DNA of 8,124 nt, from contig DUAT01000011.1 in assembly GCA_012960755.1 (NCBI GenBank), forward strand, positions 1 to 8,124, written 5' to 3'. Positions 1-7,010 of the stretch are shown here, one piece after another. This stretch comes from Gammaproteobacteria bacterium (GTDB taxonomy: Bacteria > Pseudomonadota > Gammaproteobacteria > Pseudomonadales > Azotimanducaceae_A). The first letter of the stretch is position 1, and each line of letters opens with the position of its first letter. The translations under genes were made by a program, and so were the position numbers. The notes under the pieces were generated by a model. That model had not been told where the DNA came from. It ran no database searches and was given only the letters and a program-made list of their open reading frames with translations.

Positions 1-2817
1 ATCGGATCAAGGATCATCACCCACCACAACCCGATTGTCCCCCGCCTTGACCCGTACGGCGATCCCTGGCGACACCGCCTGGACCCTTACCTGCCGTTGA
101 TGGGGATAACCGACCGTGACCCACCGGCCGTTCCATTGATCGCGTTTGATTTTTCGAACAGCGAACTCATGATCACCGTAGAAAGACCCGACGGTAAAAC
201 CGATGTCCTTGGGCCTGGGCCGTTCACGGCCTACGGTGTAAAAACACCCACGACGCCCGACGGGAACCAGATCGCCGGCGGTGGTGGGCACATAGGCGAG
301 ATACCGCAGTTATTGGGCCAAGCAGATATGTTCGAGTACGAGTTTCCACTCGACGGGGACTATGTGGTGCATCTCGCTGGACATATAGCCGACGAAAACG
401 GTCAAATCCTTGAAGTGACTGGTACATTCGACCTGGTTGTGGCAAACAGTCTCGATATTGAAACGTTACTTTTGCCGGGTACCCCTTTCGAAGTTGGCGA
501 CAGCCTGCCGGTGGGATTGCAGGTCTATCCGGGTGTTCCAGCCGATGTTACGTTCACCGTTACTCACATCGGGGCGGACAACGTCGTGACCAAAAAGGAA
601 TACACCGGCGTCGCTAACTCCGAGGGCTGGTGGGATGGTGACGGTCAATCCTTTTCGTTCACGACTGAAGGTGAATACCTGGTGGAGGCAGAAGCACGTT
701 ACCCGGATACAGAGGAGCGTCTGTGGGCAGGACGTATGAAATACGGTGGAGTTGTTGCAACTCCTGATGGTCCGATCATAGCTCACGGTCTCAGGGGGCA
801 CGACACTTTGGACTATATCCCGCCACCTTGGGGTTTCGGAATAGATTTTTCAGCAGATGGGCATCTACAGTTTCCGTATTTCACAGGCGACATTTTATGG
901 GGGATGGAAGGCCCTGAAAATCGCGGAGATTTAACCGGTCTTGATCATTTTCGTTCGTCTGGACCTGGCGATACGGTTAATGTAGGTCTCAGTATGCAGA
1001 TCGTGGACGAGGATCATCCACTTGTAAAACGCGCCCTCAAACTGGCAGAGGGGAGCATGCCTGAAGAGAAATACAAGGATTTGCTGAAGGCAGGGCAGGT
1101 TCCGCTTATAACGACGCCTGAAGAAGACGATCCGCTCAACTGTGGGGAGCGCTGCGGGGCAGGCCCTGGCGGAAGCAAGGGTCTTCGCCTGGAAGAGCTG
1201 AGCCTTCTTGCGTATACATACGGCTCGGCGCAGCGCCCTGGAGTGCGGGTACGGGAGCTGATTCAGGGCGAAGGTGCGTCATCGGCTTACTGGCGCTTTG
1301 GCGACGCTTACCACATGCAGTCCGGCAACGGCCGTGAGGGCGACTTGCCCGGTGATTTCAAGTTCCTGTATGGCGGTACTGTAATACGCGATATCGAGGC
1401 TCAGGATGGGGTATTTGCGATTTACGGTTCAGGCTGGGTCCTTACAGATGATGATGACCCGATGGGCTCGCGCTTCATGCCGCCATTTCAGGGTAATGCT
1501 GGAGGCCCGACCGGCGGCCCCCTCTTCACGTTGCACGGGCGAGAGGTTGATATGTTCTTTGTACCTCTCGGAGTACGCCCTGGGGCTGTTTTAGAAGTTG
1601 GCAACACATTTCGTATGGCAGGTCCGATTATGCCCACGCTGCCGAGTAGAGTGGACTATACGGTCACGGCACCTGACGGCAGTACTCGATCGTTTGACGG
1701 TCGGGGAAACGCAGTCGGCTATTTCTACGATCCGCAAGATGACTTCGAGGTTGATATACCAGGCCTTTGGACTGTTGATTTGACGGTGACACACGACGGT
1801 ATGACCAGTGCGGGATCGGTGCAGAAACCTTACCCTCAGGGTGGTCCACTTACTCCTGATGGGAGAACTTTCACATTTGTCGTAAAAGACAGTGACACGC
1901 TGCCACTAAACCTGTCCACTGATCTGACCATGCTTGGCCCGGCTAACTGGTACTCCGGCAACTCTAGAGCAAGCTTTACGGCATTGCTGCCACAGGACTG
2001 GACTGGAACAACGGGGCGGGTAACCGTCACGATGCCAGGCATCGTGCTGGTTGACACTGAACTGCCTGTCGAAAACGGCTCAATCACCTGGGAACTTTAT
2101 AGTGAGGACATGAATCATCTGGCTGAAAATTTCGATACCGGGAGTCTTGCCGATACAGTTACCGTTACCTATCACCTTACAGACCTAACAGGACGGATTG
2201 CTGCCGGCACGATAGTCACGCATGGAAACCGGGTGCCGCGCTTCCTCAGTACCGGATCCGATACGCCCGCAAAGCTGGAAAGTTTAGCAACTGATCAGAC
2301 CGACTGCCTTGCTAATGAAACCCAACTCTTCAATAGTAATTTTGAAAATGGTACGCCAGGTTGGGAGTTCAGTGACCAGCAGGCTTGGTCGGTCATACAG
2401 ACGGACGACTCAGACACTCCGGCGTTACGGGGTGAGGGACACGTTCACGCGTTCGCAGGGGATAACTGGGGGGAAGTAGTGTGGCGCATGTTGGTGAAGA
2501 TTATTGAGGGTAATGTGCATCTTAATTTTCACGCGAAGGACGGCAACCGTTATCTAGTTTCCTTCAGCGAAAACAGTACCAACGTCATGCGTGGTGGAGT
2601 TCGGTTTGCCGATGGAATGGGTACGCATGAATCTGGTAAATGGCACGTAGTAGAAATAGGACTTCAAAAAGGAGTTTTCTATGTTGCCGTAAATGGTGAT
2701 ATGGAGATTCAGCAGCCGGAATCAGACCCGCTCCCGCCTGGAGGAATCTGGCTGGAAGTACTCGATGACAGTGAAGTACTGTTCGACGAAATATCCATAT
2801 GCCAGCCCGGTGATTGA
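1..2817 (+). CDS. Large multi-domain beta-sandwich protein, probably exported (5' end outside window)
   Basis: I do not recognise a named family. The frame is open from base 1, giving 938 residues before TGA. The first ATG (97) has no ribosome binding site and no signal peptide after it, and the 32 codons before it read as ordinary protein, so the true start lies upstream. The protein appears to be a chain of beta-rich domains: an Ig-like stretch (nt 140-470), an Ig-like unit (481-810), a central Gly/Asp/aromatic-rich region (811-1560) with a CxxxC pair (codons at 1141 and 1153), a second copy of the Ig-like unit (1585-1902), another beta stretch (to about 2260), and a C-terminal jelly-roll-like domain (about 2305-2802) resembling LamG/DUF1080-type sandwiches. 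Only four Cys are present; the last two bracket the C-terminal domain. No membrane segment is visible. Export is inferred from domain style and from the lipoprotein gene 57 nt downstream. Certainty is high that it is a gene and low on function. Confidence 0.6.
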   Translation: MGSRIITHHNPIVPRLDPYGDPWRHRLDPYLPLMGITDRDPPAVPLIAFDFSNSELMITVERPDGKTDVLGPGPFTAYGVKTPTTPDGNQIAGGGGHIGEIPQLLGQADMFEYEFPLDGDYVVHLAGHIADENGQILEVTGTFDLVVANSLDIETLLLPGTPFEVGDSLPVGLQVYPGVPADVTFTVTHIGADNVVTKKEYTGVANSEGWWDGDGQSFSFTTEGEYLVEAEARYPDTEERLWAGRMKYGGVVATPDGPIIAHGLRGHDTLDYIPPPWGFGIDFSADGHLQFPYFTGDILWGMEGPENRGDLTGLDHFRSSGPGDTVNVGLSMQIVDEDHPLVKRALKLAEGSMPEEKYKDLLKAGQVPLITTPEEDDPLNCGERCGAGPGGSKGLRLEELSLLAYTYGSAQRPGVRVRELIQGEGASSAYWRFGDAYHMQSGNGREGDLPGDFKFLYGGTVIRDIEAQDGVFAIYGSGWVLTDDDDPMGSRFMPPFQGNAGGPTGGPLFTLHGREVDMFFVPLGVRPGAVLEVGNTFRMAGPIMPTLPSRVDYTVTAPDGSTRSFDGRGNAVGYFYDPQDDFEVDIPGLWTVDLTVTHDGMTSAGSVQKPYPQGGPLTPDGRTFTFVVKDSDTLPLNLSTDLTMLGPANWYSGNSRASFTALLPQDWTGTTGRVTVTMPGIVLVDTELPVENGSITWELYSEDMNHLAENFDTGSLADTVTVTYHLTDLTGRIAAGTIVTHGNRVPRFLSTGSDTPAKLESLATDQTDCLANETQLFNSNFENGTPGWEFSDQQAWSVIQTDDSDTPALRGEGHVHAFAGDNWGEVVWRMLVKIIEGNVHLNFHAKDGNRYLVSFSENSTNVMRGGVRFADGMGTHESGKWHVVEIGLQKGVFYVAVNGDMEIQQPESDPLPPGGIWLEVLDDSEVLFDEISICQPGD
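481..810 (+). repeat. Ig-like unit, copy A, inside the large beta-sandwich protein
   Basis: The translated segment has the pattern xEVG(D/N), then a Pro-containing loop, V-(T/D)-(F/Y)-TVT, an acidic aromatic loop, and a G-E/L-Y/W-x-V strand. It closes with a GG...TPDG...DTL stretch. The same order of motifs recurs at 1585-1902. The similarity is clear in protein and patchy in DNA (for example gaagttggcgac against gaagttggcaac), so this is an old duplication. I aligned it by eye. Confidence 0.5.
1585..1902 (+). repeat. Ig-like unit, copy B, inside the large beta-sandwich protein
   Basis: This segment repeats the motif order of copy A: LEVGN at 1591-1605, DYTVT after the Pro-rich loop, an acidic Tyr/Phe loop, G-L-W-T-V, then GG..TPDG and DTL ending near 1902. 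The two copies flank the central region that I cannot assign. This suggests that the region is either inserted between duplicated domains or held by them. Confidence 0.5.
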
Positions 2818-2863
2818 GTGTCGTTATCGCCGCGGGGAGGTCTGTCAGGTCTGTAGTCAGAGA

Positions 2864-2870
2864 GGGAGGA
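2864..2870 (+). promoter_or_regulatory. Ribosome binding site for the cytochrome lipoprotein gene (decides a TTG start)
   Basis: A strong purine run, GGGAGGA, ends four bases before TTG at 2875. An in-frame TAG at 2854-2856 excludes a longer protein. The first in-frame ATG, at 2902, lies 31 bases away and would cut off much of the signal peptide. TTG is therefore the best start, and a non-standard CTG at 2878 would be the only close alternative. Confidence 0.75.
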
Positions 2871-2874
2871 TAAA

Positions 2875-4785
2875 TTGCTGAATATCTGCCAGATTTTGCA
2901 GATGACTCTGTTTCTGCTGTTTCTGAACCTACTACTCGCAGCCTGTGGTTTTGCTACTTCGACAACAGATTTTGTTCAACCTTTTGAAACGGTAACCGCT
3001 GTTTCAAAAGCTACGGTTAATACAGAACCGACACCGCCGCCCGCGACTGAATCAGTACCACCAAGCGCGACTCCTGAACCGACACTCAGCCGTGTCTCTG
3101 GCAGCCCGGTATCGGCTTCATCTGTAGCTGTTTCTCCCGACGGAAGACTTGTTGCGGCGGTCAATCCTGATAGCGGCTCAATTACCCTGGTCGACACCGC
3201 TACTCTGGTGATCAAGGCAGAAATTCCTGTTGGTGACGACCCGAGGACCCTTTGTTTCACGTCAGATTCAGCAAAAGTGCTGGTCAGCAACCATGGCTCG
3301 GCGAACATATCCGTAGTCAGTCTCGACCGCGCTGCTGAGGTTGCCCGGTATCCCGTGGGACTGATGCCGTATGGGATTGTTACTGATGGGACCAATGTTT
3401 ACGTGGCTGAACTCGCTGCGGGCAATGTGGGCGTGATAAACCTTGAAACCGGCAGGCAGGTTGGCCGCATCGCGGTCGAAGCTTTTCCTGCAGGCCTTGC
3501 GTTAACCGCCGACCGCAAACGGTTACTGGTTACCCATTTATTCTCCGGTGATGTCACCGACATCGATATACGGACGCTGACAGTGAGCGGTACTGTTTCC
3601 ACTGGTTCCGATATAAGCCTAAATCAGTTTGTTGTGATAGGCCCCCAGGGTAAGAAAGCCTACCTGCCCCAGATCCGCTCGAATACCGATAACACAGCGT
3701 TGCTTTTTGACTCAACTGTATTTCCGGTAGTGAATGTATTAGACCTGTCCGAATTCAAATTACTGGTCCGTGAGCGTATTACGCTTGATACAGCTGATGA
3801 ACCAGTAAATATGCCATTTTCAGTAGCGATTTCACCGGATGAAAATATTGTATATGTCGTAAATGCTGGGAGTGACGACATATCGGTGATAGACCAACGT
3901 ACCAATCGTGGTGTGGCCCATATAACTGTTGGAGCTAATCCGCGTGGGATAGCCATCACGTCTGATGGTGCCCAAGTCTTCGTCAACAATGTGCTGGACG
4001 GTACTTTATCGGTCATCAATACAGATGACCTGAATGTCACTCATACTGTTGATCTAACTGATATACCGCTTGCGCAAAATGTATTAACAGGGAAAAGAAT
4101 TTTCAATTCCGCAAGTGAGCCGCTTTTGACAACAGATAACTGGATTTCCTGTGCTACATGCCACTTCGATGGCATGATGGACGCTCGTACATGGCTGGGC
4201 TTTCCTGATGGGCCAAGAAACACCCCTTCCCTTCTTGGAGTGAGTCGTACATTACCAATTCACTGGTCTGGAGATCTTGATGAATTGCAGGATGTGGAGG
4301 TGACGATACGTGACATACAGGTTGGAAATGGTCTGATAGATGGAGAAGCGCATGACACACTCGGGGTTGCACACGCTGGAATGTCATCTCAATTGGATGC
4401 GCTGGCCTCTTACTTAGCTGTTTTGCTGTTTCCAAGTTCACCTCACGTGGTGGATGCAACTGAGCTGAAATTGGGGAGGGAGATGTTCACAACTCTGGAA
4501 TGTGAGCGTTGTCATGTACCTCCGATTTTTACAGATCGTGAGTTACATGAGGTTGGTACTGGGGATGAGCTGTTAGAAAAGAACAGTCATGGACGTGGAA
4601 CTAACTTTGACACACCTAGTTTGATCGGGGTATGGATGACTGCCCCGTACTTTCATGATGGTAGCGCGCAAACATTGGAAGACGTTTTCAGGATCGGGAC
4701 CGTACACAACGTTTTTGAGCAACTCAGTGCTGAGGAGTTAGGCTCATTAATCGGTTATATGAAAGCTCTGCCGATGGACGATTGA
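2875..4785 (+). CDS. Lipoprotein: seven-bladed YVTN-type beta-propeller fused to di-heme cytochrome c module
   Basis: A 636-residue surface lipoprotein that probably transfers electrons or oxidises a substrate outside the membrane. A hydrophobic signal peptide ends in lipobox L21-A-A-C24, so lipid attachment at C24 is expected. A Pro/Thr/Ser-rich tether (about 45-75) follows. Residues about 83-395 form seven blades with repeated SPDG, VYVVN, ISVID and VGxxP motifs typical of YVTN propellers; blade 5 carries an insertion. The C-terminal part has two covalent heme sites, C426-A-T-C429-H430 and C543-E-R-C546-H547. Around them are the RNTPSL motif and the APYFHDGS motif (590-597) known from the MauG/bacterial cytochrome c peroxidase superfamily. 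It lies 57 nt after the large beta-sandwich gene, so co-transcription is likely. Its signal peptide is odd in having no Lys or Arg before the hydrophobic core. The domain assignment is firm; the substrate and whether it is a peroxidase, an oxidase or an electron conduit are open. Confidence 0.9.
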   Translation: MLNICQILQMTLFLLFLNLLLAACGFATSTTDFVQPFETVTAVSKATVNTEPTPPPATESVPPSATPEPTLSRVSGSPVSASSVAVSPDGRLVAAVNPDSGSITLVDTATLVIKAEIPVGDDPRTLCFTSDSAKVLVSNHGSANISVVSLDRAAEVARYPVGLMPYGIVTDGTNVYVAELAAGNVGVINLETGRQVGRIAVEAFPAGLALTADRKRLLVTHLFSGDVTDIDIRTLTVSGTVSTGSDISLNQFVVIGPQGKKAYLPQIRSNTDNTALLFDSTVFPVVNVLDLSEFKLLVRERITLDTADEPVNMPFSVAISPDENIVYVVNAGSDDISVIDQRTNRGVAHITVGANPRGIAITSDGAQVFVNNVLDGTLSVINTDDLNVTHTVDLTDIPLAQNVLTGKRIFNSASEPLLTTDNWISCATCHFDGMMDARTWLGFPDGPRNTPSLLGVSRTLPIHWSGDLDELQDVEVTIRDIQVGNGLIDGEAHDTLGVAHAGMSSQLDALASYLAVLLFPSSPHVVDATELKLGREMFTTLECERCHVPPIFTDRELHEVGTGDELLEKNSHGRGTNFDTPSLIGVWMTAPYFHDGSAQTLEDVFRIGTVHNVFEQLSAEELGSLIGYMKALPMDD

Positions 4786-4808
4786 ATTGATATAAAACGG
4801 TACGTTAC

Positions 4809-4849
4809 TTAGGTGCCTCGGCACCAATAACTCCCACCTAATGATTTTT
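4809..4849 (+). terminator. Possible transcription terminator / alternative hairpins after the cytochrome gene
   Basis: Two pairings compete for the same bases. A compact stem pairs GGTGCC (4812-4817) with GGCACC (4820-4825). A longer-range stem pairs TTAGGTG (4809-4815) with CACCTAA (4835-4841) around a 19-base loop, followed shortly by five T (4845-4849). The position, 24 nt after the stop codon, fits a terminator, but the T tract is short and the loop large, so this is tentative. Confidence 0.3.
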
Positions 4850-5111
4850 CATAGTGTGTGGCGACTATCGGTGACCCCTTTGGATGCGACCTGAAATGGG
4901 TATTTATTTAGTCGTATTGAGCCAGCTTGCTCGAGCGGAAGTTCAAACGTCCTGTTATTCGTACCCATGTCCCGGTGTGTTGCATACGCAATAATCTGAA
5001 ATGCGAGACGAAAGCACTGATGATATTCCTCGTCGGCCCAAGACTCCCCGTGCGCGGACAGGTCCAGGTAACAGTAATTGGTCTGGGTATAGACAACTTC
5101 TGACCGCTCAA

Positions 5112-5147
5112 ATTAGCTACTCAGTGAATTGTCTGCGTCTAGCTAAT
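5112..5147 (+). repeat. 8-bp inverted repeat upstream of the sulfatase gene, candidate operator
   Basis: ATTAGCTA (5112-5119) and TAGCTAAT (5140-5147) are perfect reverse complements with 20 bases between them. Each arm contains the palindrome TAGCTA, so that hexamer also forms a direct repeat 26 bp apart. The element lies about 90 nt before the sulfatase start. It could bind a regulator or fold in RNA. Chance occurrence in AT-rich spacer is possible. Confidence 0.3.
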
Positions 5148-5222
5148 CGTTTAGAGCCGACGATAGTGGGTGCGCTGTTCTTCGGTCGTTGTACTCTTAG
5201 TCACTTCGAGAAAAACTGAACT

Positions 5223-5227
5223 AGGAG
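5223..5227 (+). promoter_or_regulatory. Ribosome binding site for the sulfatase gene (decides a GTG start)
   Basis: AGGAG is followed by a seven-base gap and GTG at 5235. The protein then begins directly with the conserved sulfatase N-terminus (RPNILYI.SDDHG), so this start is well supported and leaves no room for a signal peptide. Confidence 0.85.
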
Positions 5228-5234
5228 CCCGTAC

Positions 5235-6836
5235 GTGTCCGACCGACCGAACATCTTGTACATCATGTCCGACGACCATGGACGAGCCGCGATCTCATCT
5301 TATGGCAGCGTCATCAACAAGACGCCAAATATCGACCGGATCGCCGCTCAAGGGGTGCGGCTCACGAACACGATGTGCACAAATGCCATCTGCACACCGA
5401 GCCGAGCAACTATCCTCACGAGTCAGTACAGCCACCGAAACGGCGTCAAAACCCTCGCAGACGAACTGGATAGCTCCCGTCCGATGCAGGTTCAAAAAAT
5501 TCTGAAATCTGACGGCTACCAAACCGCGATGATCGGCAAATGGCATCTGGGTAACAGCGAAGAAAGCAATCCCCAAGGATTTGACTACTGGAACATCCTT
5601 CCCGGTCAGGGGGTTTACTACGATCCGACAATGATCGAGATGGGCGAAGAGAAGGTCATCCTCGGCTATGTCACCGACATCATCACCGATCTGGCCGTCG
5701 ACTGGTTGGATGGCGCCAGTCGCGACGAGCCGTTCTGTCTGATGGTGCATCATAAGGCCCCGCATTCTCCATGGGACCCCGCCGAGCGACATCTCGACGT
5801 TGGCGTGGAAGGTGAGTTTGCTGAGCCCGACACCCTGCACGACGACTATTCGAATCGTGCGCTCGCCGCCAAGATCGCTGGCATACGCCTTGAGTGGCTG
5901 CCTGATCGGTACGTGAAGGGAACGCCACCGCAAGGTGCTACCGCCGAACAAATGCGTAGCTGGGCGTACCAAAGGTACGTAGCCGACTACACGCGGACGG
6001 TTCAATCTCTCGACGACGGAATCGGCACACTACTGGACTACCTCGACCAAAACGGCCTCGCTGAAAACACGTTGGTGATCTATACGTCAGACCAGGGCAT
6101 GTTCATTGGCGAGCACGGGTACAACGACAAACGACTGATGTACGAAGAATCGCTGAAAATGCCGTTCGTTGCCCGATTCCCGAACGAAATTCCAGCAGGT
6201 TCACTGTCCGACGATATTTTGTTGAACGTCGATTTTGCTCCGACCCTGCTCGACTACGCGGGGATAGATGCTCCAGCGCAGATGCAAGGATCGAGCGGAA
6301 GGGGACTGTTAAAGGGAGAGACGCCAGAAGATTGGCAATCCAGCATGTACTACCGCTACTGGATGCACATGCCACCTCGGCACAAGATAGTCGCCCACTA
6401 CGGGGTGCGAAACGATCGATACAAGTTGATTTACTACTACGGCGAGGCGCTCGGATCGTCTGGCACGCAGGACATCAGCATCCCGCCGGAGTGGGAACTG
6501 TACGATGTTGAACTCGATTCATACGAGTTAGTAAGCGTTTATTCAGATCCCGAATATGCAGAAATTGTGACCAAATTGAAGGCTGAGATCGAACGCACAG
6601 GGGCCACTGTGGCCCGCGATGAACGGCACAAGTTGATCTACTTCGGTGATGCGCTTGCAGAAATGGGTGCACGTGGTGCCAGCTTCGCAAAAGAATGGGA
6701 ACTGTTCGACCTAAAGGAAGATCCGACCGAGATGAACAATATCTACGCTGACCCGGCTTACGCAGATGTTGTGGTCGAGATGAAAGCAGAACTCGATCTG
6801 ATGCAGGCAAAAAGCGGAGACGTTGGTCTCCACTAA
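5235..6836 (+). CDS. Formylglycine-dependent sulfatase (type I, S1 family), cytoplasmic, with duplicated C-terminal subdomain
   Basis: A 533-residue hydrolase of sulfate esters. Family residues are visible: metal-binding D13-D14 in the PNILYIMSDD start; the C-x-P-S-R signature C53-T-P-S-R57, where C53 should be converted to formylglycine; K102 and H104 in GKWHLG; H177 in HHKAPHSPW; D286-Q287 in SDQG; and K299 in NDKR. The SDQG...GEHG..DKR..YEESL pattern and the MYYRYW...HYGVRNDRYKLI segment resemble N-acetylglucosamine-6-sulfatase/mucin-desulfating type enzymes, but the true substrate cannot be read from sequence. There is no signal peptide, so it should act in the cytoplasm. The C-terminal subdomain occurs twice (about 391-453 and 460-521). 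This makes the protein roughly 68 residues longer than I would expect for this type. An MFS carrier gene follows on the same strand, suggesting import followed by desulfation. Family call is very secure; substrate is not. Confidence 0.95.
   Translation: MSDRPNILYIMSDDHGRAAISSYGSVINKTPNIDRIAAQGVRLTNTMCTNAICTPSRATILTSQYSHRNGVKTLADELDSSRPMQVQKILKSDGYQTAMIGKWHLGNSEESNPQGFDYWNILPGQGVYYDPTMIEMGEEKVILGYVTDIITDLAVDWLDGASRDEPFCLMVHHKAPHSPWDPAERHLDVGVEGEFAEPDTLHDDYSNRALAAKIAGIRLEWLPDRYVKGTPPQGATAEQMRSWAYQRYVADYTRTVQSLDDGIGTLLDYLDQNGLAENTLVIYTSDQGMFIGEHGYNDKRLMYEESLKMPFVARFPNEIPAGSLSDDILLNVDFAPTLLDYAGIDAPAQMQGSSGRGLLKGETPEDWQSSMYYRYWMHMPPRHKIVAHYGVRNDRYKLIYYYGEALGSSGTQDISIPPEWELYDVELDSYELVSVYSDPEYAEIVTKLKAEIERTGATVARDERHKLIYFGDALAEMGARGASFAKEWELFDLKEDPTEMNNIYADPAYADVVVEMKAELDLMQAKSGDVGLH
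6405..6797 (+). repeat. Tandem duplication of the sulfatase C-terminal subdomain
   Basis: Residues 391-453 (nt 6405-6593) align with 460-521 (nt 6612-6797) with one single-residue gap. By hand I count 27 identities in 62 aligned pairs. Shared landmarks are RxKLIY, G-x-AL, EWEL(Y/F)D, Y-x-DP-x-YA and KAE. Copy 1 has lost the usual DPxExxN stretch (it reads DSYELVS), while copy 2 keeps it (DPTEMNN). The DNA is only moderately alike, so the event is not recent. Confidence 0.75.
6816..6831 (+). terminator. Perfect 6-bp hairpin at the 3' end of the sulfatase gene
   Basis: GGAGAC (6816-6821) and GTCTCC (6826-6831) form a perfect stem with a GTTG loop, ending just before the last bases and stop codon of the sulfatase gene. 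No T run follows, so it is a weak terminator at best. It could stabilise the mRNA end or be chance, because it is still coding sequence. Confidence 0.15.
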
Positions 6837-7010
6837 TCTTCAGATCTCTTCCAAGTCACCGCCCCTAAGATGAGTTGAAATCCTATTGTGATGCCAACCA
6901 GCATCCGGAATACAGGAATAGACTCCGCACCCTGTTCTGCGGTCGAACACCCCACTAGAACGGAATCATCGTTGGATAGATCCTCGACCGAAGCTAAGAG
7001 TCGATGGCCC

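Larger units (their letters stand above)
4786..5234 (+). other. Intergenic region of 449 nt without a convincing gene
   Basis: This gap separates the cytochrome operon from the sulfatase gene. Short open frames exist on both strands, but none has a ribosome binding site, a recognisable domain or protein-like composition. It contains a possible terminator near 4809-4849 and an inverted repeat at 5112-5147. A weak promoter-like pair, TTGGAT at 4880 with AT-rich TATTTATTTA at 4901-4910, has imperfect spacing and I do not call it. I see no tRNA fold and no conserved RNA that I recognise. The promoter for the sulfatase gene most likely lies here. Confidence 0.7.

Noticed and set aside
97..99. ATG as the true start of the large beta-sandwich protein
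   Set aside because: No ribosome binding site precedes it, no signal peptide follows it, and the frame is open and protein-like back to base 1, so the gene most likely begins outside the window.
1141..1155. CGERC in the large protein as a heme c site
   Set aside because: The spacing is CxxxC and the next residue is Gly, not His, so it is not a CxxCH heme-binding motif.
2976..3395. 139-residue open frame on the - strand
   Set aside because: It is antisense to the lipoprotein tether and first propeller blades; its Ser/Thr/Val-rich composition is what a complement of such repeats gives.
4921..4960. GCTCGAGC palindrome and nearby sequence as part of a tRNA or RNA gene
   Set aside because: No cloverleaf could be drawn around it and there is no CCA end or T-loop consensus in place.
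5001..5219. Small 72-residue open frame on the + strand before the sulfatase gene
   Set aside because: It has no ribosome binding site, no domain and no typical protein composition, and it overlaps the probable regulatory region.
5295..6005. 236-residue open frame on the - strand
   Set aside because: It is a shadow of the sulfatase gene, whose + strand frame carries all expected catalytic motifs.
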